Translations under genes and position numbers: made by a program
The notes under the pieces: model-generated
Seen by the model: the letters and a program-made list of their open reading frames with translations, nothing else
Told to the model about the DNA's origin: nothing
Databases searched by the model: none
Part shown: one piece after another, positions 37,007 to 48,217 of the stretch
How positions within the stretch are numbered: the stretch's first letter is position 1
How the letters are laid out: each line of letters starts with the position of its first letter
Source: Ustulina deusta
Taxonomy: Eukaryota; Ascomycota; Sordariomycetes; Xylariales; Xylariaceae
Assembly: GCA_023159155.1 (NCBI GenBank)
Contig: JAJNNX010000033.1
Span: 372,001 to 436,000, forward strand
Direction of reading: 5' to 3'
Length of the DNA stretch: 64,000 nucleotides

Positions 37007-37254
37007 TGTTGGATTAAGTAGTGGCTAGGTGGTGATGTGAGCTATAGAGTGGCTAGTGAGAGGTGCCTTTATAGGGGGTATGCCTTTAGCAAATAGAGCG
37101 TTATATGGCTGAATGAGTGGATCTATACCTAACTGTATGAGGGATATATATGTATGTAGGGTGTAGAATACACCCATACAGACCTAGAACAACAACAATG
37201 GAACAGACCTTCTGCGGGCAATACGTGGCGAGATCGCTAGTGCTAAATCTGACA
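37007..37254 (+). repeat. 3' LTR
   Basis: Begins TGTTGGATTAAG and ends CTAAATCTGACA, so the canonical TG...CA ends are intact here. Confidence 0.92.
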
Positions 37255-37259
37255 GTATG
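37255..37259. repeat. Target-site duplication, right copy
   Basis: GTATG directly after the 3' LTR, matching 33315-33319. Confidence 0.9.
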
Positions 37260-38694
37260 CGTACGCGGATATTTGGGTGGAGTTTCAGCAGATGTGACGT
37301 CCTGTAATTCAAGCCACAACATCTGCTGAAGTCTTCTCCATTCCCGATTCGAAGGGCAGCCAAGCGTAATAATTGCACGTGGCAGATTATTATTGACACG
37401 ATGATGATAAAGCTGACCTGATGCGCCTAAGCATTACTGTTCGTAAGGGACCCTTAACGAAAATCATGTTGTTAACAAGTATATGTCCAATGGCTGCTTG
37501 TCAGTACAAATCGCACAGCCAAGAAATACGTGTAATGAGCAGTGTTATCTATGCCCGCATCAACCTCCACGTCTTTGGAGCGGTCGCTTTCTTGGCGACG
37601 CCGGTCGCTCGTTTATAGCGTAGTGTAGCGCAGGTAAAATAACCAGGCGGAAGTTGCCGCACCCATTGAGTATATCGTGTCATCCCACACAGCGAAGGAT
37701 GTTACCAGATGGGCTCAAAATGCCTGCCGCTGCCACGATTCGTGATCAGTCCCAACACTAGAAAGCTCGGCTCTCACGCTACCTGCTGCGCCCCAAGCAG
37801 GCCGACGTTGTCTGGATCCAGGCGGTATACTTCTACAGGTTTGACGACAGTGAGCATGCAGCACAAGCAAAATTGAAATTTCGCAAATTCTAGTACCAGG
37901 GTCTGCACGCTTCTTTATCATAGGTTGATGATGTCTGCCCACCCTCCAATCAGATTGTCCGCATCACAGGACTGCGATGCCCTCAGTCTCCGACAACTGT
38001 CATCGATAACCTTAACTTGCTTACACTGTACCAGTCGCTGCTAAGTAGCTGTAATAAGCGCTCACACACTGTTGACATTCGAAATGCACACTGTCTGACT
38101 TCAATTCGTAGTGTACACTAATGCCGAGTGACATGGAACGCTCTTTAATTACCTACCTAGGTAGGTAGGTAAGAAAAGGCATTGTCACCAGTGGTGAATT
38201 ATGCGTTCCTAGACTAGGTGCCTAGTGCCTCTCTCCAACTAATCCAAATAATTTAGTTGACCAATCGGGAATGATACACCACACGGACCTGCTTTAGTAA
38301 CGTTCATGATTCTCTCGGATCCGGCTAACCCCGCCAAGCTAATGCTACCATGCACTAGTGCCCGGTTACACGTGCTTACGATATTCTCGATGCAGACTTC
38401 GCTGTTAGTGAGGTCTAGTGCACGCTATCAATTATTACGAAGCTATTTCGGGCGATACGATGGAACCAATCTCACGGCATAATTTGATTTGCCATTGGAG
38501 CAGTGTATACCTACTCGGTTCGGGAATGATCCGCAGGCAATCATGGAGAGGAGTGAAGCACAGGTCATCTTCACCATGGAAAATCGACGAATATATGAAG
38601 CCTCTTCTCTTGCCCTTCACACCCTTCCACCTGCACCTCTCTCACCCAACCCATTTCCCAATAATCTGTAATTCCTCCAATTCAGCCTGTCACC
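37260..38694. other. Intergenic region of about 1.4 kb
   Basis: No gene recognised. It includes a strong palindrome, ACCTACCTAGGTAGGTAGGT, at 38151-38170 and the promoter of the HD-domain gene. A pyrimidine-rich leader (about 38600-38690) precedes the ATG. Confidence 0.5.
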
Positions 38695-39546
38695 ATGAAG
38701 TTCTCCACGATCGTCTCTGCCTTGGCCCTTACCGGCGCCGCCGTCGCCGCTCCCAGCGAGCAGGGCAAGAAGTTGCCGACCACCAAGATCGCCAACATTG
38801 AGGTCGTATACACACCCCTGGTTCGTGAGGCTATTAAGGTAGTCGAGAAGTTCATTCCTCTCCAGCCTTACCTTTACAGCCACGTGATGAGGTCATGGCT
38901 TTTTGGAGCGGCCGCCTTTAACAACAACGCCACTCTCAAGGCTCAGATCGACCTTGAGGCCCATGCCATTGGCACGCTCTTGCACGACCTGGGCTGGGAC
39001 AGTATGTGTCTTCATCCCAACAAAAATAATCTCCTTGATCGTTACAATTGCTAACACTAGATTCCACGCACAGTGAATCCTGACTCCCCTTGGTTCACCG
39101 AGGAGCACCGTTTCGAAGTTGACGGTGGTGTCGGTGCCCTGAAGTTCATCAAGGAGCACGGTAAGGCGAAGGAATGGGATGAGCTACGTCTCATGTGGGT
39201 GTACGACGCTATCGCCCTTCAAGCCATCGCGGATATCCCCGACTTCAAGAGCATCCAGACCCAGTGGATGATCAAGAGTGTGGGCTTCGAATTCCCCGGC
39301 CCTCGATCACCTCTCATCAAGTCCGCCGACTACGACAGCATCCTCGCCGCGTTCCCCAACGACTATCTCTTCAGGGGCACCAACGCGACCTTCACCTGGT
39401 TCGCTGCTACCAAGCCTGCCGCCACATACAACACCTTCATTCAGGATTTCGGTACATATTACGTCCCCGGGTTCGACGCGACTGGACACCGACTATTTGA
39501 CATCATCCAGTACGGTCTGCAGGCTGAGTTGGCTGCTCACCCTTAA
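38695..39546 (+). CDS. Secreted HD-domain protein (cyanamide-hydratase-like fold)
   Basis: Exons 38695-39001 and 39074-39546 (GTATGT donor, CTAAC branch, GCACAG acceptor) give 259 residues. The first 19 residues (MKFSTIVSALALTGAAVAA) are a clear signal peptide. The rest is an HD-type metal-dependent hydrolase domain: YSHVMRSWLFG with His63, DLEAHAIGTLLHDLGWD with His90 and the HD pair His97-Asp98, and later RFEVDGGVGALKFIKEHG. This arrangement is like fungal HD proteins related to cyanamide hydratase, which are commonly intracellular; the signal peptide here points to export or the vacuole. Two N-glycosylation sites (NNNAT and TNATF) fit a secretory route. The substrate is unknown. Confidence 0.85.
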
Positions 39547-41015
39547 ATCAATGGGTCTTTACTCGATAGAGAGGGCGTGATTGGAGAAATTCGAAACTTC
39601 GTGTATATATAATTATATTCATTAAAACATATACTTCTAGCGATTGTATACTTTGAACACTGTCAAGATTTGCTTCGATGAAGACCCTTCCATCGTGGCG
39701 TAGCAGCCTCTTTGACTAAGTGAAGAATGCTAGGATTGCCAATACCACAGATTCAACTATAATCCCGAAAACGGGAGCAATTTTTCCTCCTGAGACCCAT
39801 CTTGGCGTATTATGGCATACCGAAACCGCCGACGACCTTGGCTATACGCATTCATATCATTGAACATGACGGCTTCCAACCCCTTGACTTCATTCTGTCG
39901 CAATTAGCAAGTTAGGTTTGTCAACTGAGGCAAAAACTACAACCGACGTCAGAAGTCTAAATCCACATTGGGACACTACACTCTAGTTGGGAAATCAAGG
40001 AATTAGAGTATTGAGTCTTGTACTACTCCCTACTACCCTAGCGAAATTTCTATGCACTTGTCTGCGTAACACTCTAATAATTAAGCCTCCGTTGATTTGT
40101 AGAGCTAATTAAGAATTAATTGGGAGATGCTTTCTTGTTTTGCGGCAATCCATTGAGCATATAGTCGAGGTCTGGCCGCATTTCAAGTTCAAATCCCACA
40201 GGAGAGGTATTTAAAGACTATATGTCTCGCTAAAGTTACGTCTGTAGATATTATTGTCTATTTGATACTCATCTTGACGAATCTAACGGAACTTATCATC
40301 TGTGAAGATAGTAGCTCTCTGGACTATAAATCGTAAAAAGCTAGGGTTGTGATTTTTCATAAAGACTTCTGATCAATCGGTCGGTTTTCTTACCCTCTCT
40401 TTCTCTACAACCTGCAATCGTAGCAAACAAGGCTGATAACCTGCATTCTTTTTCATAATCCCCGTCCCCTCGATTCCATCTTAATTACTATTATATCCGA
40501 TCCCACAACACCAATTCCCAATATCTGAAAGCCACAAACTGACTAACACTGCTCTTGGAACGGGTAGCGAAGTGGCAGAGTTTCTGGATAATGCAAAACA
40601 AAGATCCCGAATGTACCCAAACCCCCTGGATGACTACATCCCAATAATCTTGACTGGAAGAATGCAGAGTTTCAACAGGTAGACCCCGAGGGATGGCTTC
40701 TAAAACTCGCTTCGTCGTCAGTATTTAGAAGGAGACATTCATTATATCTACTGGGTAAGAAGAGTCGCCGATGTCAGCAATCTTTTCGAGGCTGTTATGA
40801 TAACGAATGTCTAGGTCAGCTTCCTACTATTGGAAGGTGTTAATGAATTAGAAGGTCACAGCTTAATCATTAGCCCTGTTTTAAAGAAAGGCATAGTTTA
40901 TTGAATCAGCAGTCTATGATAGTGCCTAAATACTCATACAAAAAAACAAAATAACGCCCAATATCTCTGACCTTTAATCGTCTCCGTCCTTCAGGATTCA
41001 GTGGTTAACATAGAA
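39547..41015. other. Intergenic region with a gene fragment
   Basis: About 1.5 kb without an intact gene. The only recognisable piece is the glycosyltransferase fragment at 40129-40200. Confidence 0.5.
40129..40200 (-). pseudogene. Glycosyltransferase fragment
   Basis: The minus strand encodes GFELEMRPDLDYMLNG followed by NKK. This lines up residue for residue with GFVIEMRPGVDCMLNG of the intact glycosyltransferase at 23281-24834. The nucleotide match covers about 70 bp and fades on both sides. It is a remnant of a second family member, not a gene. Confidence 0.65.
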
Positions 41016-42594
41016 TCAGTATGGTTTCTGGCCGACAAAATTCCCAGTAGGAGAGTATCGCCCAACAATGTAGACACCACCCTTAGCATCCTTTGCCCAG
41101 GCCATGCCGACCTTGGTGGTAGATTTCCACATGCATTGAGTATAGTGGCCATACGATCCGAAATCACCTTGCCCGATTGGCTCGCCATGATAGTTCTTTT
41201 CCTCTGCTAGCCACATGTTCGCAGACATAACAAGAGGTGTGCTAGAAGCAGAAGCCCTGCAGACCACTCGTGTTAGCCGAATCGCTTTTGATTGCCAAAT
41301 GCTCAATGCACGGGAATATACATAGACTTACCATGCAAGATTCTCACCCTGGTTAGGGCGTTGATCACCAGAGGAGTGTTCCAACTTTCCAATCTGAGCA
41401 AGGTGCTTTGCGTAAGCCTCAGCATTCTTGGCAAGTTGATTGTCCCAGGCAAGAGGCTTGAGGCCTTTCGCCTTTCGCTTGTTGTTCTGAGCATCCAAAG
41501 CCTTCTGCTGGTCCGGGTCAAGAGCTGCGGCGATGCTGAATTCGGTCATGGCCTGGACTTCGCTAACCATCGCCATAGAGACAGTGGCTTTTCCCGGGAG
41601 CTTCATGGGCTGCTGGTTAACGTACATCTTGCCCAACTCCGTAAAGTTTCCATTGCCATCCATGAGTTGAGCAGCCGGGCTCACGAAGCCATCGGCGACC
41701 TTTCGCTGGAAGTCAAACAAGCCATACTCGAAGATCCAGTCCGTCGTGTCCATCCAATTGCAGGCCTTGACGGTGAAGCCTAAGACAGTCTGGTAATTGC
41801 GGTCGATGCATGCAATTTCCGTAACCATCTATATCCACACTTAGTAGTTGCTCAGCTTAATTGTTTTTATGCATCTACTTACCACCTTAAGCTTGGGCCA
41901 CTTGCTATGCATGCTCTCAATATACTTGATGGCATCATCGGCACTCGCCGAGTAGTAGTGCAAGCAAAGGAAATCGGGCATGTCGCTTGAGACGAGCGAC
42001 ATAAACTTCTCAATCCATTTTCGGCCGTTGTCGTCCTGACAGTGTTAGATGCTTAAGTAAAAGACGCAGGGTCTAAAATAAGGGACATACAGAAGCCACG
42101 GCCGGAGAACCCAGCTTCTTCCCCTTATTCTTCCTCAGGGGTAACATCTGCTTATACCAGATGTCTCTTGCCTGCTCGGGTGAGATTCCGGAACGCTCAG
42201 GCTCGTTGAAAAATAGGATGATTGGCTCCTTCGAGTCTTGAATCATAGCCCAATCATTGCCCTGAGTGCTCTGAATAACACGAACCACTATAATAATTCA
42301 GCTATTAGAAATTGCGGCTCATGGTAAAGGCTTAACTAAATATCGAGAGTTCGAGGGACATGAAGGAGCAGAGGCTTTGTGAAAATCGGAAAAGAAGACA
42401 TGGGAATACGTACTGGGCCGGAACGGCGCTCGGCCCTTGAGCTCTTGGGGGACCCAAGCATTCCAGTTTATAACAGAAGCTACTGGACTGTTACCACCAA
42501 AAGGGACTTGATTAATCTTGTCGGGGACACCTGGGTTTCCTGGACCGGCCGAGTTGGTCCAATCCCAAAGAATCTGGCGCTTCTTAATAACCAT
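41016..42594 (-). CDS. Asl1-like GH128 glycosidase fused to a CAP domain
   Basis: Five exons, 42594-42414, 42287-42091, 42035-41883, 41828-41332 and 41256-41016, give 422 residues in one continuous frame. Residues 1-255 are an Asl1-like/GH128 catalytic core, a TIM barrel known to cut beta-1,3-glucan: KKRQILWDWTN at the start, FFNEPERSG with the likely acid/base Glu89, and KVMVTEIAC with the likely nucleophile Glu181. Residues from about 282 are a CAP (SCP/PR-1) domain: NNKRKAKGLKPLAWDNQL, a His near 328 (LEHSSGD), GENLAW at 338-343, GHYTQCMWKSTTKVG near 380, and YSPTGNFVGQKPY at the end. Both halves keep their key residues. Unusually for either family, no signal peptide is visible. The gene faces away from the gene at 43426. 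Confidence 0.88.
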
Positions 42595-43425
42595 TTTCGG
42601 AGAATTATATTGTGACGTGATTGAAGTTTTATTGTGATGAGAAGTGAGTGATCTTGAATTTGCTTTGATGCCGATGAAAAATGCATGGCAGAACTGGACG
42701 AGAAAAGGGGTTTTTATATCTATCGAACAAGCAACAACCTGAACATGGGGGCCAAGAGAGCACGGGTGCCGCCACTGACAATGAAATGCCTCGTTCTGAC
42801 ACAGAGTGGCTAAGCATCAAGGACTAACCAACAAAAAGGAGACACTTAAATTAGGAAAAGTCATCATGCAGTAGATCAAATGATCTCGCTGCCTCGCGTA
42901 TAATCGCCTGTCCACAGAGCAGGATGAGACTTGAGACTCCTGAAGGCCAACTTTGCCTCAATACTTGAGATAAATTGCTATTTCTGGGGAAACGGCGGCG
43001 GGGGATAAGCTGGCTGTACAGTCGTCAACCAACGTGAGCCGCGCTGCTGGGTCTCACGCTTACCGGCCGGCCGATGATCTCACCTCAGGCTTTAGCCACC
43101 CCTTTGCGGCGAAGCCCAATAACTTCGGCCTCCACGCCGCAAGAAATAACCTCGTGGCCATAACGCCGCTCAAAATGAAGAATTGTTATTATCTCAGAGA
43201 GCGTAGTATCTGAGTCGAAAGCGACCATTCTAAGAATAATCGTGCCCAAGTGATCAATGAATCGCCTCGCCAGATTGATCTCGTGCAATATCTTAGCTAA
43301 GGGAGTCTGTAGCCATTGGATTATAAAATGTCACAGATTTCCTCCCCGATTATTCTTCTTTGCACATCACATTCTCACATTCAGATAAACAGATTATACT
43401 TGCTTTTTAAAAATCCCAATCCAAG
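42595..43425. other. Shared divergent promoter region
   Basis: 831 bp between the GH128-CAP gene (-) and the unknown gene at 43426 (+). No gene seen. It may hold control elements for both. Confidence 0.5.
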
Positions 43426-45005
43426 ATGCATTACCTCCGTATTCACAACAGGTCTAACCATTCCCAGACCTTTCAGTGCCATGGCTACAATGGCAACAGG
43501 GATCTGACGATGAATCCGAATAGCGAAGCTAGTATCGAAGCCCCCGATGGCACCTCCGGTGCTATCATTGCTGTCCACGACGGTGTAATTGGTGAACAAT
43601 GCGAGATCACCAAATGTGGGTGGCAGGGAAACGACACGATCGATATCAGCAACATCTGTGGAGCCGGTGGTAATATGACATGCCAGCAGGTCGGCGACGC
43701 CCCAGGAAAGTTCAAGGGCCTCGAGAATTTCATGCAGGCCTGCAACCAAGCTTGGCACAAGTTGCCCCAGGCAAAGAAAGATCAGCTCAAAGGCCATGTA
43801 TTCCTTGATGGCAGCGGCAATGTTAAGCGGATCGGACCCCCAAAGGATTTTCAACCCCTGGAGCAGTTCGTACGAACCTTTGCAAATGGTCGTACCTACA
43901 TCGGTGTTGGCGCTTGGTAAGCCTCGTTGACCTACTAGATTTGTTTAGCCACTAATGATTGAATAATTTTCAAGGGGTGGGAATGCCGGAAATCCTGAAG
44001 ACAACAAGCAGAGTTCGGCTGGTAAGGGCAGCAAGGATATCCTCATTATTTACAGTGTAAGTTTTCTGCCCTTGGCGGGGGACAACACCTCTTACCAATG
44101 CCTTTTAGGACGGCAACGCTGCCCCAGACGCTTCTAAGCCGTTCACCAGCCTGGCAGTTAACGCTGCTGCGTTCAACTTGATGGCCGTTCCAAGCATCGG
44201 CCAAGATGAAGTGCACGAAGCTGAGGCACAAAGTGCCGATACTGTTTCATTCATGGCGGCAGCGGTGTCAGAGCCGAAGGCATCCGGCCCGGGCATCCTC
44301 CTGACAAACAAGTCGGCCAAGAAGAACACGTACTTCTTCTTTGACAACTTCTGGAACGGTAACGGCACAGCTGGTGCCAATTTCGACAAGCCCCTCAAGC
44401 ACGTTGATGTCGGCCCCAACCAGACAGTCTTCGTACCCCTAAGCGTGGACTTCAAGGGCCGCGTGCAGCGCGGTGACCAACAGCCTGCCACGTGGGGCGA
44501 GTTCCAGGTCAAGGCGTCTAACGATGGGCGTGCCCATGGCGACATCTCACTGCAACAGGGGTGCGATGGCGCGGCTACTGTTGCTTCGACGGACGGGACT
44601 AACGTCTCAAACGGCTTCGTTAAGGATATCGTCAAAGGCGCGCCGGCAGCCGCTTTCGACAAGAAGCCGAATGGGGAGAGGGTTCTCGCTAGCACGGAAG
44701 GGAATTGGAAAGGCCCTGGTAACCAGGCGGCCACCGATTGGGAACACAAGGAACTAGGTTAGTACGCCACGGTCTCTTATGCCCCCTTTTGATATGTCTT
44801 GTATGAATTGCATCATTAGGGGCTTTCTACCTCCGCAACCACCACCTGCTTTTACAACCCCTGAAACTCCTAGTATTGTTCACAACAAACTACAATTGCT
44901 GACTCTAGAATAGGTACCGACAAGGCATACATCAAGGGAGGTACTGGGGTTCCCGATGTGGCTAGCAAGAACAACTGCCTTCACTTTACTTTCTATGTTG
45001 TTTAG
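43426..45005 (+). CDS. Unrecognised protein, possibly two beta-sandwich domains
   Basis: Exons 43426-43916, 43975-44056, 44109-44757 and 44914-45005 join in phase to 437 residues. I do not recognise the family. The N-terminal half starts YLRIHNRSNHSQTFQCHGYN and has five cysteines between the start and residue 90 (CEITKCGW, NICGAGGNMTC). The C-terminal half starts ILLTNKSAKKNTYFFFDNFW and continues NQTVFVPLSVDFKGRV and GDISLQQGCDGAATVAS, ending NNCLHFTFYVV. Each half opens with a strand followed by an N-x-S/K-S turn and an aromatic strand, suggesting two similar beta-sandwich domains; the linker is Ala-rich (SLAVNAAAFNLMAVPS). There is no signal peptide. It sits head-to-head with the GH128-CAP gene. 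The structural idea is inference. Confidence 0.75.
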
Positions 45006-46891
45006 ATCTCCGTTGGTGGATAATTAGGGGCATTGCATTTAGGATATGAGGGCGTTATTGCAAGTGATGTTTTCTTTTTATACAGATAGACCTTTAGGCC
45101 CGTTGGCAGGCTTTTATTTAGAATACTACGATCTCTATAGATTATTACATACGATTTTCTTGTCCTTTAGCTTTATTGCAACAAGGTATTAGTAGGCGGT
45201 GAGAACAATACACTGTTGACACTTAATCGTGCCCTTCTACTGCGATTATTGATAACGACAGCCTGTAACAAGACAATCCTATCCTAGGAATTAGTGATGG
45301 CCAACATTTTCAAGGGAAAGAAATTGAATAGAACTCCTTGGAATGAGAGGATGCGCCCTTCGAACTACTTGCAACCCGATACATAAATACACAAACAAAA
45401 TAAAGTTGGTTTAGAGTTTTGTTAAGCCCGTACGCCTAGAGCTGTTATGCTTCTGACCTTTCAGACTGAAGATGCTTCCAAGGGTGTCTACACACCTGTA
45501 TTATCCGGCTGACAGATTCATTTTCGGGACAGAGAGCATGTGGCCTATAAAACTCCAAATCACGCTCACTTGGTCCCTTTTCGATCGCGTACAGTAAATA
45601 ATACGTACAAAGTTGGATCAGAAGTAGACAGTCTGGGGCTCAGACTGCAAGGAACACCGTGGCAACGCTTCGTCTTAATTAACTACGCAGTGCAACGTCA
45701 TGGAGAAGGTTGTTACAATGTGTCCTTCGGCACATGGGCATTCAAAGCGGGCATTCCCTAAATAGGTAGTCAGCTTAGTAGGTACTATTCGGCATACGTC
45801 CTAGGTTAGTAATTCCGAAGGGGGTAAAGTGCCTTGCATCCTTGCCCTGTAAACTGCTGCAGCTTGCGTACATGTGCCCTGCATATGCATGCATCACAAT
45901 GCCAGAGTCCATTTTTTACGGTTTAGTGTACGGCAAAACCAAGTGATAAACCAGCGTTCAAATGAGCAAGTTTTTTCCCTCCCGTTTGGCTCCAGAACCG
46001 CTATTAATAGCAATACCCTATGTCAAAAGTGGTTGTATTGTGTTATTACGTTATGAGTATCTCGTTCATCCATTCTCTAGAACACAATTGGTCACAAGGT
46101 TCGAAGCACCTTCGTTGGACAACATGTTATCGAGATGCCGCGCGTGCTGGGACGAATAGTTTCTACTCATGCGGCGTGCGACTCAAGAGCTGTTGCAAAT
46201 GTGCGCGAGGAAATAGCAGCGCTGCGGAGCTTGGCACAACATCCAGAAGTGTCGGTAGTATTCGATGGCCACCGATGGTTTATATATAATGCGCTGAAAC
46301 AGTTCACAACACTGGATAAGCGTGGTTTGTTCATCGGTACCGTTCAACAGGTCCAGATATCCGAATCGCCCATCTTTCCCATTCTGCATATCTGCCTCAC
46401 CCTCCTTCTCCGTTTCTTCATTCTGGCCGTCACTGCCTTGCCCGATGTGATTGGCTTTACCATCGAAAAACGGGCGTTCAATGCCCGAACATTATCAGCT
46501 CAAAGTCCCACGGGAGTTCAGATACCGTCCATGATCAGCTTCCCCCAAGCTAGGTTAGGTGTCAGGAAATGGGATTTCACAGTGAATAGACATACCTATC
46601 TGCATTCATGTAGTAGGTAAGTAGTGGTTATGGCTCAATAGAGGAGTCAATTGATTGCTGAACCTCCCAAATATCTAAAGGGGAGTTTCGTACCAGCTGA
46701 ATCATTGGAACTTTTAGGTATCCTGGAGCGGTTTAAAGAGCTCGCAATATTTACTGTGCCCCAAGAATTGGATAGATATGCACATCTAAAAGAGAAATTT
46801 TGACTACACGCCAATGTAATATCCCTAAATAATGAGCACCACGATGAGAAGCCCCATGCTATTATTGACCATCAACTCGCTAATAACTCCC
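45006..46891. other. Intergenic region of about 1.9 kb
   Basis: No supported gene. An open frame at 46135-46620 (+) shows no family motif. It contains the short repeat at 46631-46686. Confidence 0.5.
46631..46686. repeat. Short repeat (copy B)
   Basis: Related to 29254-29307, with the shared core CTGAACCTCCCA and ATATCT; the palindrome is damaged here. Confidence 0.5.
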
Positions 46892-48217
46892 TCATAATTT
46901 CGGGCGGTCAACGCCGAAATCGCCTTTAGACACGTATTGTACAGGTAGGGACGTGAAGTCCTCTGCATGAATGTATGACAAGATTTCATCCAACGACCAA
47001 TCAGCGAACCCCCTAGAATCTGGAGTTAGTTATCGTCATTGTGAGCATGATCTGTGAGATTTGCGAAGCCATAGCAAGCTTCTGAGATACAAATTTTCAT
47101 GGGGAAATGAGCTTTCGTACTCTAGAAGCGGCTAAAGCACGAATAAATTGACTTTGAGAATCACTCACAGTGCCTTTAAGTTGCGCCCAGCCCCTAGGTA
47201 GTCGGTGTTGTTTATCATCGAGGACCACATGATAAGTGATCGGATAAAGGGGGACTGCTTGCCAGCTTTACGGCCCAGCTCATACCAAGGCACTAATACG
47301 TAAGGCAGATCCTCTACTAGGTATCGGTGCTGCATGCTGGTCGGACACAACTTCATCGTGCTGTGGAGCGTAGATCCTTTCGCGAACTCGTTTAGTGACC
47401 CGTGGTTTAACCCATAATAGATATTCATCTGCTTCAAGCATGAAGTTACTCGAGCTCCATACTCATTGGCGATGGCTACTCTTTCGTTGTCGATTGCTTG
47501 CATGATCTTGGTGACAGAAGGTGTCATGCCTTCTTGGTAAAAGTAAAAATCGCCTTTTGTATGCTCTATCCAGCCTGCATTCATAACGGCCGTGATCGGG
47601 TGCAAAACGCCATTGAAGTTGTAAAAAGCGGTCTCAATGACACTGCTGCACCACTGGAGTGATCCGGGGAAAATGGCACCTATGTCTGCACGGAGATCCG
47701 CATCTATGTCGACGGGTATTGAGCCGATTGGCATCATAGTCTTGAAGCCGAAAACGTTGACACCGTACCATGAATCAGCGAGCTGCCGTTCACTTTGCTT
47801 GCCACCAACCACTCGGGACCCGTAGGGGGATGCGCTTGTCTCAAGGAGATAACGTGCTCGGATGCGCCTACTGGCCACAAGCGTGAAGAAATTGCCACTT
47901 GCCGCGATAATGATGTGGTTACTGAGGTCGAATTTCTCAAGCAAGGACAAGATGTCCTCCTGGGCGTAGGATGGAACGGCGAGGATGACTATGTTTGAGA
48001 ATTGGAGGGCCTCTCTCATGTCGGTACTGACTGAAGGATAAAAGCGGCCCTCCACGACACCGATCGAGTCTAAGAAGCCACTCTTACCAATAGCATTGAC
48101 ATTGGTACTATGATCGGGGTGAGCATATAGGAGGACTCTGATGCCACGGTTCTCGAGATCGACAGCGAACGCACAGCCGCAATTCCCAGCACCAATGATG
48201 GAGAGTGAAGTAATCAT
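46892..48217 (-). CDS. Opine dehydrogenase family (octopine/nopaline dehydrogenase-like)
   Basis: NAD(P)-dependent enzymes that reductively join an amino acid to a 2-oxoacid. Exon 1 is 48217-47169 and exon 2 is 47012-46892 (389 residues). LSIIGAGNCGCAFAVDLENR is the Rossmann dinucleotide motif. The C-terminal domain has NGVLHPITAVMNAGWIEH with the expected His, and YGLNHGSLNEFAKG. Without splicing the frame ends in a TGA that lies inside a perfect GTGAGT donor right after AGRNLKAL. An acceptor with a good branch site (CTAACTCCAG region, TTCTAG) 156 nt on restores GFADWSLDEILSYIHAEDF, which fits the family's C-terminus, so the two-exon model is preferred. The start is the ATG at 48217; an upstream non-ATG codon is not needed. 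Fungal members are of unknown substrate; probably cytosolic. Confidence 0.88.

Larger units (their letters stand above)
33320..37254 (+). mobile_element. Dead LTR retrotransposon, extremely AT-rich
   Basis: A complete insertion of 3935 bp: two 248-bp direct LTRs (33320-33567 and 37007-37254), each of the TG...CA type, flanked by a GTATG duplication. A purine tract AAAGGGG lies just before the 3' LTR, as expected for the plus-strand primer, so the element reads left to right. The interior is so AT-rich that almost all coding sense is gone. Surviving C is largely in CT and surviving G in AG, as expected after C-to-T change at CA on both strands (RIP). A stretch at 34680-34965 stays open and is Lys/Ser/Asn-rich (AEELGEELTKDLAEELGEKP, then KKPKKSKKSS), perhaps the end of a Gag-like protein. 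No reverse transcriptase or integrase can be read. It may be a short non-autonomous element or simply eroded. Confidence 0.93.

Noticed and set aside
46135..46620. 161-codon open frame on the plus strand
   Set aside because: No family motif and no supporting exons; a hydrophobic stretch alone is not enough.
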